Origin: Rutidosis leptorrhynchoides
Taxonomy: Eukaryota > Streptophyta > Magnoliopsida > Asterales > Asteraceae
DNA: 64,000 nt
Reading direction: 5' to 3'
Assembly (NCBI RefSeq): GCF_046630445.1
Contig: NC_092334.1
Coordinates: 192,578,501-192,642,500, forward strand
The translations under genes were made by a program, and so were the position numbers. The notes under the pieces are model-generated. The model did no database searches. It was given only the letters and a program-made list of their open reading frames with translations, and had not been told where the DNA came from. Shown piece by piece: positions 1 through 12,898 of the stretch; the stretch's first letter is position 1; each line of letters starts with the position of its first letter.

Positions 1-1736
1 TGGAAACTTTGGTAAAAATTTAATCATTTTCACACAAATCACCCTAAATAATTTAAATTGTTACTGATTTCTTGCAAATGAGGGCATTGCAAGATCTTAA
101 GTGTGGGAAGGGATTAAATTCTTTCGGATTTTAAAATTTTTATATTAAACACTTGGTTACCATTAAAAATACTAGTAAAGCAGTAGTTGTATTAGAATCT
201 AGTGCTCTCTGATAAAAAAAGAACAGCCCTAGTCTTATATACTGACTACCCAATTCTAGTAAAATTTTTCAAAATTTGCAATTAAATGAATTCAAATCAT
301 GTTTATACATATTTATGAACGATAAAACTAGGTTTTAACACCGAAATTATTGTTACCTCGGAAAGGACATAAATTGAGAAACAAACTAAAATGTTAAAAT
401 TCATTTAAAATGGAATAGAGGACGATAAAAAGAAAAATAAAAAGCCAAGTGTGGGAAAATTTACCAAGTTATTTTAAACATATGTCACATATATCTGTAA
501 CAAATAACTGAAAATACTTTTGCTTTGGACTAAACTAAACTGTTTTACCCGATGAAAGAAAAGAAGAGATGGATCTACACGATGAATCAATTCCATCATT
601 AAAAGGAAGTAAAGTCTTCCGAAAAAGACACGCGCTTCTTGATTTAGGTCATGAAGTTGTCGTTCAGACCAGCTGTAGGTTGACGAAAAATCTAGAAAAG
701 TCATCACTAAAATCAGCAGGAAATCCACGGACCTCAGCATTAAACAGGGTCGCCAAGTGGTCAGATTTATCCTAACCATGAGAAGGATTTATCTCGTACA
801 ATGGGGAGGCACCGTGCAAATTAGCTGGATAAGACTAATGAATCAGATCCCCAGAAAGGATAATCTCCTTAAAGATTAAAAATCGGCTTTTAAAACTGAT
901 ATTACTCAATCCTAGAGATTGACCTTAAAGATTGAGAATTCAAACTCATGGAATTCAATGATATCTAAACTCGAGCTTAAACGAGAAAATATTTTGATCA
1001 AAATTATAAACCGATTTGTTTTCTGAAAACCCTATTTTCAATGCGTTCATTACATTGAACGTAAAATCCTAGAAATTCACCTGGAATTCATTAGGTCACC
1101 TGAACTAAATCGGGTGTCAACCGTAAGAACGGTGGTTGCATAGCATGGTCAAAGACAGGACCTTGTGCCAGACCGAAAAATTATAAGGGTGAGCTTTACT
1201 ATTGCTCCTACCAAGGATAGTAATTGCGTCCGACACGTTATAGACCATAATCAAAAGCATGTCACGGGACATTGCCTTAACAGTTGCTTGTTCAACGCTT
1301 TCCTTTACAACCGGACGGTAGTTTACTGAAAGGTAATATACGGAACAAGTAAACTGGACGTGTTGCTTTCCAAATACAAGGTTAGCAAGTGGGTGACACA
1401 AAACCGCAAGTTTTGAGCTAAAATTTTCAAATCTGAAACCCACCAAACCCACAAAAATATTTTGCAAACACCGGTAAAGGGTTATTCCGGAAAACTTATC
1501 TAGGGTAAAAACTAGATTTAATTTTCAAAAGATCAAATGTTTTCATAAAAATCCAATTTCCTTAATGGATCTAAATTTTTATAGTCATGTGGGACTGTAA
1601 ACCATATCGTTACTACCATTGTTTATACCGCCGTATAGAAATCACTGATGTACAAAGTGTGAAGAATAAAGAAGTGATTCTAGTATTTCAAGACAATATT
1701 GCTTGAGTACAAGCAACGCTCAAGTGTGGGAATATT
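1..1736 (+). mobile_element. 3' internal region of a Ty3/gypsy LTR element (family A), non-coding
   Basis: This stretch runs directly into an LTR start at 1737 and has no convincing reading frame on either strand; the open frames present are short and lack recognisable motifs. The phrase AAGTGTGGGA recurs at about 93-103, 446-456 and 1722-1731, the last one immediately before the LTR in the position of a polypurine tract. I read it as the non-coding 3' part of a long LTR retrotransposon whose gag-pol lies left of the window. Lineage within Ty3/gypsy cannot be settled without the pol genes. Confidence 0.6.
1722..1736 (+). other. Polypurine-tract-like sequence before 3' LTR of family A
   Basis: AAGTGTGGGAATATT lies directly before the LTR start TGATAATG. 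A purine-rich segment at this position primes plus-strand DNA synthesis in LTR elements. The other family A LTR in the window (62825) lacks such a tract upstream, so that one is a 5' or solo LTR. Confidence 0.6.
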
Positions 1737-2207
1737 TGATAATGCTAAAAACGAACATATATTTCATAGCATTATTCCTCAAGAAAGACAAGCTTTTAGT
1801 TGCAATTGTTCTATTTACAAGTGATATTCGTTTAAATAATAAAAGGTGAAGACAAAAGACAGATTCGACAAATTGAAGACAAAAAGGTCCAAAGAGCTAA
1901 AAAGTACAAGATACAACTAAAAAGGTTCAAAATATTGATGAGGAACGTCTCAAAATGACAAGAGTACAAGTTGCGGAACACAAAGTACGCGATTTAAAAT
2001 AATACGCGAGGACGTCCGAAAATCCGGAACCGGGACCTGAGCCAAGAAGAAACGCCCGACGCAACGGACCAAAAATATCTAGTCTACTATGCACAAGAAT
2101 ATAATATAATATATATATAATTATATATAATTATATATTATATATATTATTATTATTATATTACGTCGACAAAGAAGAAAACAAAAGCAGTTGGCTGAAT
2201 CCAGGGT

Positions 2208-2257
2208 GGCCATGCGACTCGCATGGCCAGAGGCACAAAACCATGCGAGTCGCATGG
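2208..2257. repeat. Paired CG-containing near-palindromes upstream of LTR TATA box
   Basis: GGCCATGCGACTCGCATGGCC (given here as GGCCATGCG, AC, TCGCATGGCC; 2208-2228) and CCATGCGAGTCGCATGG (2241-2257) are near-perfect palindromes with one unpaired central base. They lie about 25-75 bases before the TATA box. The second family A LTR has the same pair with a perfect GCGATCGC core at 63292-63341. Confidence 0.85.
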
Positions 2258-2281
2258 TGTGAGATTGCTGGTCAGGTCCTA

Positions 2282-2288
2282 TATAAAG
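2282..2288 (+). promoter_or_regulatory. TATA box of family A LTR
   Basis: TATAAAG lies just downstream of the palindrome pair. The homologous spot in the right-hand copy reads TATAAAAA at 63365. Conserved position in both LTRs supports a promoter role, which is inferred. Confidence 0.6.
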
Positions 2289-3652
2289 CCAGTTTTGTGC
2301 CGAGTTATGATCATCCTTTTTCTCTTCCTCTTCAACGTAAATATATTTATATTTATAATTTATATTTTAATTTTAATTATAATTCTAATAATAAGGGTAT
2401 GTTAGCGAATGTTGTAAGGGTGTAAGTCGAAATTCTGTCCGTGTAACGCTACGCTATTTTTAATCATTGTAAGTTATGTTCAACCTTTTTATATTAATGT
2501 CTCGTAGCTAAGTTATTATTATGCTTATTTAAAACGAGGTAATCATGATGTTGGGCTAATTACTAAAATTGGGTAATTGGGCTTTGTACCATAATTGGGG
2601 TTTGGACAAAAGAACGACACTTGTGGAAACTAGACTATGGGCTATTAATGGGCTTTATATTTGTTTAACTAAATGAAAGTTTGTTAATGTTAATATAAAG
2701 ATTTACAATTGGGCGTCCCTATAAATTACCATATACACTCGATCGGACACGATGGGCGGGGTATTTATATGTACGAATAATCGTTCATTTAACCGGACAC
2801 GGGAATGGATTAATAGCCACTAGAATAATTAAAACAGGGGTGAAATTACATTCAAGGGTAATTGGTGTAATTGTTAACAAAGTAGTAAAACCTTGGTTTA
2901 CACGCAGTCGATAACCTGGTGTATTCATTAAACAAAGTATTAAAACCTTGTTACAATTCGAATCCCCAATTAGTTGGAATATTTATCTTCGGGTATAATA
3001 ATAATTTGACAAGGACACTTGCAATTTATATTTATGACTGATGGACTGTTATGGACAAAAACCAGACGGACATATTGAATAATCCAGGACAAAGGACAAT
3101 TAACCCATGGGCATAAAACTAAAATCAACACGTCAAACATCATGATTACGGAAGTTTAAATAAGCATAATTCTTTTATTTCATATTTTATTTCCTTTATT
3201 TTATATTTAATTGCACTTCTAATTATCGCATTTTTATTATTCGCAATTTCATTATCGTTATTTACTTTATGCTTTAATTTAAAGTCTTGTATTTATTTTA
3301 TATTTTACATTAGGTTTTAGCTGCGACTAAAGTTTTAAAATCGACAAACCGGTCATTAAACGGTAAAAACCCCCCTTTATAATAATAATATTACTTATAT
3401 ATATATTTGTATTTTTATAAAATTAAACTAATATAGCGTTGAGCTTTGTTTAAAGATTTCCCTGTGGAACGAACCGGACTTACTAAAAACTACACTACTG
3501 TACGATTAGGTACACTGCCTATAAGTGTTGTAGCAAGGTTTAAGTATATCCATTCTATAAATAAATAAATATCTTGTGTAAAATTGTATCGTATTTAATA
3601 GTATTTTCTGCTAAAATTTAATAGTATTTTATACCCCTCTGCTTTGACATCA

Positions 3653-5199
3653 GTTACAACTCTGTTTTCGTTGATTCAACTTTCCACTTCCTTGGATCGA
3701 GTCCCTCTTTAAGACTATGAACTGTAAATACCTTAGTTTGTATTCGAAATCATAGGTCATAGGTCAAACTTTAGTGAAACTTATGGAGTTGATCATTTTC
3801 CATCATGTAAACAACCTTAAATGATTATTTTTCTAAAAATACTTATACTTTGAGTTAAATCATGAAATTTTTATGTGTTAACATATTCATAGTAAATATC
3901 AATTTTCCAGAAAATAAGCCTCCAATTCAAAGTTCAAAATAGTTTTTAATTATCCAACCCAAAACAGCCCCCGGTTACACTCCGACACCGTAGATTCAGT
4001 TTTAAGGTGTTCTTTGAAAAACCAAGTTATACCTTGTTAAATTAGCATATATTTAAGTTATATTACAGGTCTTGAAGTATTTTAAAAGTTAAGTTAGAAG
4101 GATCTATTTAGTTTGCAAACAAGTTTGAAAACATTCAAACTATGTTCTTGTTGTTAAAATTTTATACCATAAAATAAGATAGCTATATATATATGAATCG
4201 AATAAGGTTATGAACAAAGTTACTACCTCAAGTTACTTGGACAAGATTGCTGTAAAAGAGGAGTAAGATCCTAGAACCAAAAGAGTGATGGAATTGGATG
4301 AAAGATTGGAAGTAAACTTGTGTTCTTGAAAGGATTCTTGAAGTGTTCTTGTATGGTTTTTCTTATGATGATTAAGGGTTGTTTTTGAAGCTAAATGATG
4401 GGGAAAATGCTTGGAGATGATCAAGTATGAAGTTAAGAGTATTTTGAGAGAGAAATGGGAGTGTAAGTATGAGAAAATGGGGTGAAGAAATGGTGTGCAT
4501 GCATAAAAACGTTTTTAGGTTATAAAGGAAAAAAAAATACCTAACTTTGTTTTCTTGCTAAATAATTCATGCTACTTGACAAATGGTTGGTTCCACATGT
4601 TTCTTAATCATTTAAGGCTGCTAAGGAGCAGATTTTTATTGGTATATACCAATAGTAAATACATCTAGAAGCTGCGTATGATACGGGTACATATACCCTA
4701 GATATACGTGTAGAAATCTTTGAGAAAACGGAACGAGGATTCAAATATAGCTATCTTTTGTAAATATACTTATATTGTTTTATGTATGTAAGCCCTTTAA
4801 AAGTGATAAAATACATATCTATACGATGCATGTATAAGTATTATAGGTTATAAGTATTTATGTCGAAGAACGTTACGTATAGTTATCGTTTTGAAAACTT
4901 AAGTTAGTAGTTTCAAAATATACTTATAACTCATTGTTATTAGTACCCAATGAGATGTTAAACATCCTTAGATCATGTTAAATATATATAAATACATATA
5001 TATACATAAACGTATAATTATCGTATGTTATATAGTTCGTGATATCATCGGTCAAATTGGACGGTCAAACGTTGTGTAAAACTCTTTTCAAAAACATAAA
5101 TCTCAACAATTTAGATTGCTTATCATGTTGGTAAGGTTTAATTTATGTAAATATTAATCTTATAAGTATAAATTGATCGAAAAAGTCCGGGTCATTACA
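3653..5199 (-). mobile_element. LTR fragment related to family C, truncated by family A element
   Basis: Read on the minus strand the segment begins TGTAATGACCCGG at 5199, a typical LTR start. Its body resembles, by eye, parts of the solo LTR at 48974-55496: for example AACCCAAAACAGCCC (about 3957) compared with the stretch near 53800, and the segments near 4560-4690 compared with 49860-49960. It stops abruptly at the end of the family A LTR (3652), so family A appears to have inserted into it. Confidence 0.6.
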
Positions 5200-5690
5200 A
5201 TTTGAGTGGGGTCCGATGGTGGTGGTGAGGGTAAAACATCAAAGAAGTATGATTAGATTGAAGGTGGTAGTTTCAGTGAGGGTGGAGAGGTGATTGATTG
5301 ATGGTGGTTATTCATTGTGGAGATGAGCCGTTGGTGTTGGGGTTTATGATGGTAGTTGTAGGAGTCGATATGATGGTGGCTTCAATGAAGTTTAGTAAGG
5401 GTCTGATCGAACATCAATAACACAACAAGGGTTGTGATCATGTGGTGGTTTAGTATTGATTTTGGGATGGTGTTTCGATGGCACAAAACAATATAAATGT
5501 GGTACGTGGTTTTTAGGTTTCAAAGGTGATGAAGGTTGTATGATGAGTGAAGTGGTGATATTAAGGTTATGGCTTGGTGAGGATGGTGATTCCTTTGCAC
5601 TGGCATCAACATACATATATAACCACAGATTCATATTTAATTACTTAATATTTAATATAATAATAATTAATATAATAATATAATAATCAT
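5200..5690. other. Unassigned G/T-rich stretch, no gene recognised
   Basis: The plus strand is rich in GGTGGT and GATGG triplets, so low-complexity open frames appear on both strands (for example 5392-5634 minus). None has a recognisable domain, and composition alone explains them. It lies between two LTR fragments. Confidence 0.5.
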
Positions 5691-6443
5691 TTGTTACACA
5701 AATGAAGGGACAAGGAATCGTGTTAGTTGAAAAGAAAATATCACAATTAGCAGACTCCTTCTACCGACAGTCTTACTGGGATATTATTTCGTACTCCGTT
5801 GATAAATTAGTGGCGGATAAAAGTCTTCAGAAAAATCTCATATTTTTAAATTAACTATATTTATTAATTTGGGTCATTATGGTATAAAGTTCGGTCATTA
5901 ACTATTAAATAAAAATTACATCAACTGTCCCTCTCATTTATGGGTAAAATATAAAAAATGTTAAAATTTAATAATTAGATCCTAAATGTACTTTTAATAA
6001 GCCTATAATTTATATAACACATTTTCGGATCACCTTTTATTTTAAAATTACTTAAGTTTAAATTTAACTTGCTTAATATCAATCGAAACATCAAACGAGT
6101 ATTACAATCATTTAATATTTATTTTTAATATACTTTATTTATATAGAGAGATATATTTTAAATAATAATTATTATAATATCTTATTTTTTATTTTTTTTT
6201 ATTTTATTAATTTTTTTATAACAACAACATATAATACTTCAAATTATATTTCAAATTATTATTTATATATACATACACACATATCTATTTATAATTAATT
6301 GTTCGTGAATCGCCGAGAGTAGTCGAAAGTCAATTGAATCGTTTCAAAATTTTTCTAGACTCATCATTACATACATTGCTTATCGTATCGAAATCATATA
6401 AAGATCAAGTTTAAATTTGGTTGGAAATTTCCGGGTCATCACA
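5691..6443 (-). mobile_element. LTR fragment, minus orientation (start TGTGATGACCCGG at 6443)
   Basis: On the minus strand the segment starts TGTGATGACCCGGAAATTT at 6443, close to the start of the family G1 LTR (TGTGACGACCCGGAAATTT at 7374), and also shares CGATTCACGAACAATTA. The remainder is very AT-rich and diverged. The left boundary is uncertain because no second copy is available. Confidence 0.5.
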
Positions 6444-6446
6444 TTA

Positions 6447-7374
6447 TGTATACTAATAATATCTTGAAATAATACTAAGTAAATATATATATATATATGT
6501 AATTCGATTGAGAGAGTTTAGAGAAATATATTTTCAAGTTTCTATGAAATAATGAAACCTATTGAATCCTATTTATAATATATTTTTGGATTATTAAAGT
6601 GAATTATTAAAGTATGAATTATTAAAGTAAATTATTAAAGTATAATTATTAAAGTATGAATTATTAAAGTGAATTATTAAAGTATGAATTATTAAAGTGA
6701 ATTATTAAAGTATGAATTATTAAAGTGAATTATTAAAGTATGAATTATTAAAGCGAATTATTAAAGTATGAATTATTAAAGTAAATTATTAAAGTATGAA
6801 TTATTAAAGTAAATTATTAAAGTTAAAGTAAAGTAAAAGTAAAGTAAAGGTAAAGTTAAAGTATAGTAAAAGTATAAAACTATGTACGTATAATACGCGT
6901 ATAAAAAAAATATATAATATTAATTTAAATCATTTTATATATTTAATAAAATAAAATATAAATATCGTTATCTTTATCATACTGGTTAAGTATTGAGTTG
7001 TCAAAAAGAATAGATTTCTTAAATCACAGTGGACCTCATAACATATGCCCGTAATCATATCATAATGTATCTGATAATTCAATTATTTGATATTATCTCT
7101 TAATTCTGTCGATAAATATATCGAGACAAATATGTTCATGTAAAGTATCATATATCTAATACTTTGTTAATGTTTTCAGTTAATATTATATATTATATAT
7201 ACATATCTATATACACATAATTGTTCGTGAATCGTCGAACACGGTCAAAGGGTAATTGATTACATGAATGTAGTTCCAAACTTTTTGAGATTCAACATTA
7301 CAAATTCTGCTTATCTTGTCGGAAACATATAAAGGTTAAGTTTAAATTTGGTCGGAAATTTCCGGGTCGTCACA
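6447..7374 (-). mobile_element. Truncated 3' LTR of G1
   Basis: Matches the first third of the 5' LTR (12834-13745). Homology stops at 6447, where another LTR fragment abuts. The corresponding point in the 5' LTR (12833) is internal and not an LTR end, so this copy is truncated rather than complete. Confidence 0.75.
6590..6822. repeat. AATTATTAAAGT minisatellite in G1 3' LTR
   Basis: About 17 tandem units alternate GAATTATTAAAGT and ATGAATTATTAAAGT or AAATTATTAAAGT. The same array occurs at 12984-13192 with a slightly different unit number. Confidence 0.9.
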
Positions 7375-7410
7375 GTACCTACCCGTTAAAGAAATTTCGT
7401 CCCGAAATTT
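7375..7410 (-). other. Polypurine-tract region of G1
   Basis: On the minus strand this reads AATTTCGGGACGAAATTTC then TTTAACGGGTAGGTAC directly before the LTR start. The same phrase ends the internal region of the intact element at 45742-45776, which confirms orientation. Confidence 0.7.
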
Positions 7411-9941
7411 GATCGAGGTCGTCATGGCTAACTATAAAAATGTTTTCATGACGAATATGAGTTGATAAATAGAGTTTTATCATCATTGAGTAATATAGAT
7501 AAAACAATTTAATTACGCGAAGAGTATAAGTGAAGCTATCGCAAGAGAGTGAAATGAGTAAACGTATATTCGTTTTAACCGATGACGTAGTTATGATTGA
7601 TTTTCAAAATTCATGGGATTTAAAGAAAATCTTTGCAATAAGATTTGGTTCTTCGGCGATTAAGGAAATCAGGATCTTCTTTGATTAAATGCGATAATCT
7701 GTCTCGATTTCTCTGTCTGATATTTTACTATAATTCCACCCCCTTCGTTTCTTTATTTCCACAGCTCACACCTTCTAGTCTTTCTCCCCAATTCATACTT
7801 TAAAGCATTCTTTAATATGCTTCATCCAGTATTGATTCTTGATATACTCTTAACTTTCATATCTGTCATTCTTCTTTTTCATCTACCACCGGAGGAAGTT
7901 ATTTTCTTCTACCATTACCTTGGGGTTATTGTGTTTTTTATTCTCCCGTGTCTTTATATTACTATACGCATTGATATACACGGTTTGTAATTTCGGGATT
8001 GTTATCGGGCTTTATATTCTCCATTATATTTCGGAGCTTCATGCTTTCGTTTTCTCTTCCCGACCTTAAGTCAAGCGGATAATGGTCCAGAATTCATAGA
8101 TATGAATTTTTGGATGAACATAATTAATGTTCCAAGAAGAAAATCTTAATGGCACGATCTTGATTTGGCAAATTACCAGAATATCCGAAAATATAGAGCT
8201 ATCAAGATGATATGTTCTTAATATGTTTGAAAATTGGGTAGAATGTAAGAGTCGTGTAAACAGTACATGATGACGGTATATTATGTGAATCATCACGTTC
8301 CATTAGAAACTCAGCATGACTTACTGTAATATAATCACGTTGATCAAGTGTCATTATATTATACTAACTCATGCTTCAGTTCCCAACACTACTTCAAAAA
8401 CATTCCTATTTTAAATTCGAATTTTTTCTTCTTCAGAATTTAGAAACTAACACAGTTTCTTTTTATGTTGTAACGCATATATTGTGAATAGATAGAATAT
8501 TTCGGATAAGAATAGTTGTGAAAATATCTTCAGGAATATCGAAGATATTTATAATAAAAGATACGATGATATCTTAGAATTCTTAACATAGATGGATGAT
8601 GAAGAAGATTTGTCTGTGAAGGTTTAGAATAAGAAGTAAGGTGTTTGCTAACGATTTCAGTAGACACTGAATCATTTGGATCCTTTGAAGGCAGGTTTAG
8701 TCTTTGTGATTTGTCCACAGCCTCCTTCATGGTCTGCTCAATCCGTTTTCCAGTATCAAACCTTCTCTTTTTCTCAGCTTACCACCATACAATTCTTTAT
8801 CATCAAACTTTTGACTGTTAAAGTCGTTTACAGTTTTTGCTGCTTCATCAGTATTTTTCCAATTTCGGAGAACTAGTTCATAGTTTGGGATGTTTTTCAG
8901 AAAATTCACATTCGAAGTATGTAAGTCTAGGAGATAGACGTTATATGTATACATATAACTTTTGACGTAAAATTGTCGTGGAATTCAAAATACTGATTGC
9001 TAATTCCCAGTAGTTGGTGTGACAATTATTGTTACAGGATGTAGGTGAGTACATGATGGAGTTTTAATGAATAAGTATAGTGGCTTTTCGGAGAGGCTTA
9101 AGTCGAAGGTTAATGAAGTTGTTGATAAGTTTACTGCTAATGTGGCGAGATATGAAAGGTTCCCCGGTAACAATGATGAAGGGGTAATTGTTATAATAAG
9201 GTTTATTCGTATAAACAAATGAAGGTGATTTGCTGGAGCTGTGACAAAACTGTCTATTTTGGAAAGAGATTGAAAAATTATATTTGGTAATAAATATCAA
9301 AGGATCTGACACGGATACGTGTTAAACTATAACTTTGGTTTCGAGAGCTTTTCAGATGCATGACAGTGGGTAATATGTGGTTGGATCATCATCTCGCATG
9401 TCTTTAGGAATTTTGAAGTGTTTGAACACATATTGTAATTGTTAATATACATATGATGTTCTAAGATTTTGAATGATACAAATATTTTTTGAGTTCCATG
9501 AATAGAAATGAGGTTCTAGGACAGTTTTGAAGTCAAAGTATAGTTTTGAAAGATGTAGAAATCTAAGAGTGATGATTTAGGTTATATCTTGAATCGAATT
9601 CTGAGATTTCAAAATCAGAATATGTAATTAGATTTTGAATGAGTATGGTTGTTTTGATTTCTATAAAAGAATGTATATTGTTGTGAAAGAAGGGAGTATA
9701 ATGGATGATTTGCTGAATCTGATTCGAAGAATGTAACATATTAATTGTGAATTTATATATCTCTCGGGTATTACCTACCTGTTAAAAAATATTTCACAAT
9801 TAATATTTTGTACAAAAGAATTTTATTACAGTCTTTATGGAAATATATATGTGTATATTTCTTTAGATGTAATACAGATTTAATGAGTTAATATTAAATT
9901 AAACTCATTTGATTTATGGTTAAGGCTAGGATAGATAATTT
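7411..9941 (-). other. Non-coding internal region of G1
   Basis: No open frame in these 2.5 kb has a recognisable retroelement motif. Short frames on both strands (for example 8727-8954 and 9064-9312 minus) look like chance. A second phrase resembling the polypurine segment, TTTTAACAGGTAGGTAATAC on the minus strand, lies near 9765-9785, which hints at an internal rearrangement. Confidence 0.5.
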
Positions 9942-10579
9942 CTAAACTTTAGAAATTACATAATCGCCGTAGAATGTTTCCCCAATGAAGTTATGAATCA
10001 ATACTTCATCGTTGTGGTATTCCTTGGTATCTACATGGCGTATGACGTCGATGCTCGTGGGACAGATTGTGAAGTTGAGGTTTGCGATGCGGTTGTTGTT
10101 GTTGGTGGTAATGGTACTGTTGATGTTGTTGATGGTGGTACTGGTTATGCTGCTGGTGCTACTGCTGGTGTTTGTAACCTTTGCACCATATTTTCCAAAG
10201 CCACTACCCGAGCGCGAAGCTCGTTGACTTCTTCTATTACACTGGGGTGATTGTCGGTTCGGACGAGCGGATAAATAAGATCTAGAATTTGGTGTAGTAT
10301 ATAATCATGACGAGATACTCTGGAAATGAGAGAGAAAATGGTGTTTCGGATAGGTTCGCCGGTAAGTGCTTCAGGTTCTTCGCCAAGAGGGCAATGTGGT
10401 GGATGGAAGGGATCACCTTCTTCTTGTCTCCAATGATTAAGGAGGCTACGAACCCATCCCCAATTCATCCAGAATAGATGATGACTAATTGGTTGATCCA
10501 TTCCGGTCACACTGCTTTCGGAACTTGAGTGGGATTCCATTTCGGAATCCGAGGGACTTGAACTAATGACGAATTCCAT
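9942..10579 (-). pseudogene. Gag-like gene of G1, broken
   Basis: The open part (10579 down to 10145, 144 residues) begins MEFVISSSPSDSEMES, has a Ser-rich acidic start, a middle with WMNWGWV and PIRNTIFSLISRVSRHDYI, and a C-terminal heptad-like stretch (VIEEVNELRARVVALENMV) that could form a coiled coil. It is the first frame after the primer-binding site, the position of gag. A TAA at 10145-10147 ends it, but the same frame continues as a Pro/Thr/Ser-rich tail to TAG near 10035. A different frame then reads VDTKEYHNDEVLIHNF and ends at TAG 9942-9944. The break is therefore one stop plus one frameshift. No zinc knuckle is visible. Gag assignment is inferred from position and composition. Confidence 0.6.
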
Positions 10580-10952
10580 TTCGTACGATTCAATAAAGAA
10601 TTTTTCGATATGAAATGATTTTCCGGCTATCGGGTGGTATTCTAATTATATAGAGCAAAAGGTTTCGTAGATTACGGAGGAATTTACAGAATATGTCAGG
10701 CAAAGTTTAAAGTAACAGATACGCTAAGATATGAATTAGTAGATACGCTAAGATATGAATTTTGTTTATACACTATTCATCCAATCAATGCAATAAGATG
10801 TGTCTAGACTAAGAATGATAAGCAGGTAATTTCCGACAAAATGATGAGCAAAACTTTTGACATGCAGACACGGTCGAAGTCCAGACTCACTAATGCATCC
10901 TAACGACTATCAGTTAGACACACTAATGCAGACCTGGTTCGCTAAGACCACC

Positions 10953-10964
10953 GCTCTGATACCA
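10953..10964 (-). other. Primer-binding site of G1 (tRNA-iMet type)
   Basis: The minus strand reads TGGTATCAGAGC two bases after the LTR end (...GGGTCCTTTCA). This is the usual plant sequence complementary to the 3' end of initiator methionine tRNA. It fixes 10967-13745 as the 5' LTR. Confidence 0.9.
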
Positions 10965-10966
10965 AC

Positions 10967-12865
10967 TGAAAGGACCCGTTCATATACATTATAAACGATT
11001 CACAATAGTTGATTACATCGCGAGGTATTTGACCTCTATATGACACGTTTTACAAACATTGCATTCGTTTTTAAAAGACAAACTTTCTTTACATCAAAAA
11101 TTGACGGCATGCATACCATTTCATATTACATCCAACTATAATTGACTTAATATTAATCTTGATGAACTCAACGACTCGAATGCAATGTCTTTCAAAGTAT
11201 GTCTTGAATGACTCCAAGTAATATCCTTAAAATGAGCTAATGCACAGCGGAAGATTTCTTAAATACCTGAGAATAAACATGCTTTAAAGTGTCAACCAAA
11301 AGGTTGGTGAGTTCATTAGTTTATCATAATCCATCATTTCCGTAATAGTAATAGACCACAAGATTTCAGTTTCTATAAATATCCGTACACTCGCAAGTGT
11401 ATAAAAGTATTCTATAAGTTGTAGGCACCCGGTAACAAGCTTTAACGTTCATGTTTTACCCTCTGAAGTACACCAGATCAGGTGTGTTTAAAATAACCTC
11501 GAAGTACTAAAGCATCCCATAGTCAGGATGGGGTTTGTCAGACCCAATAGATCTATCTTTAGGATTCGCGCCTACCGTACATAGACAAGTAGTTTAATGT
11601 TACCAAGCTAAGGGTATATTTCTGGTTTAAACCCACATAGAATTAGTTTTAGTACTTGTGCCTATTTCGTAAAACATTTATAAAACAGCGCATGTATTCT
11701 CAGCCCAAATATATATATAAAAAGGGAGTAATGAAACTCACAATACTGTATTTCGTAGCAATTATGTATATGACGGCACTGAACAAGTGCAGGGTTTGTC
11801 TCGGATTCACGAACCTATATTAAGTATATATATTTATATGTTGGTCAATATCTGTGTAACAATTTAGGTCAAGTCGTAGTGTATCACAATCCTAATGCTC
11901 GAGACCGACATGCAAAAGTCAACAAAAGTCAACTTGACCCAAAATGACTTCCAAAATCTATACATGTTTATTATATAACTTATATATAGTAGTTTTATAT
12001 ATTTAAATATATTTATCAGATCTTATTATACTAAATAATACAAGTCATTTATTAATAACTAAAAATTTATATTAAAATTCATATATGATAAAAATATACT
12101 TTTATATATCTCAAGTAATAAAATTTATAAAATTCACTTAATATCATAAAAATATAGTGGTATGTATTATTAATGTAATTACATTACGTGTGGTAAAAAT
12201 ATCTTTGTACGCATATTTATTTGATAAAATAATATTGATAATAATGATAATGATAAAAATAATAAAATGATAGTTTCAATAAAAATATTAATTTTTAGTA
12301 ATAAAGATAATTTTAGCAATAACATCAACTGATAACAGTTATAATAATCGTTTTAATAATAATATTAAAATTAATGATAATTCAGTTGACCATATCTTTT
12401 AATCCGTTCATCGAAACCACACGATTTCTAAATGAAAAGTTATTAATTTTTTTCTTCAGCTTTTCAACGACATGCATATCATATAACTTATTTAAGTAGC
12501 ATATGTATCAAATTCGTGATTTATCATAAACTATTTAACGACGAAACTAAGCATACAAACATGCATAATCATATATACTCGAGCACTAGTTAGGGATACA
12601 CTATTAATATATAAAAGATAAGATATGAATGCTCACGTATCAATATTGTGATTCAATATTGCAGGAAAGTACGTAGACGCAACGAAAATGATAAACGTTA
12701 GGTTGACCTCACGAGCAATACCCTCGATCAATACCCATAACCTTCATAGCTATAACCCATAATTTCCTTAGCTCTATCCCATTTGAAAACTTATTTTGAA
12801 ATCGTCTGAATATAACTCCGTCGTAGTATTTTATGTATACTAATAATATCTTGAAATAATACTAA

Positions 12866-12898
<33 letters not shown>

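Larger units (their letters stand above)
1737..3652 (+). mobile_element. 3' LTR, family A
   Basis: The left edge is fixed by comparison with 62825 onward, which matches from TGATAATGC for the remaining 1176 bases of the window with only scattered differences and a few indels. The right edge is placed at ...GACATCA (3652), giving inverted ends TGAT/ATCA; the sequence beyond is a different LTR fragment. Length is about 1.9 kb. Inside are a pair of near-palindromes (2208-2257), a TATA box (2282) and AT-rich tracts. Confidence 0.7.

Noticed and set aside
1117..1467. 116-codon minus-strand frame in the family A internal region
   Set aside because: It is antisense to the element, has no motif, and lies in a region that is otherwise non-coding.
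5392..5683. Possible Pro/His-rich small protein
   Set aside because: Overlapping frames on both strands come from GGTGGT-type low complexity; no supporting context.
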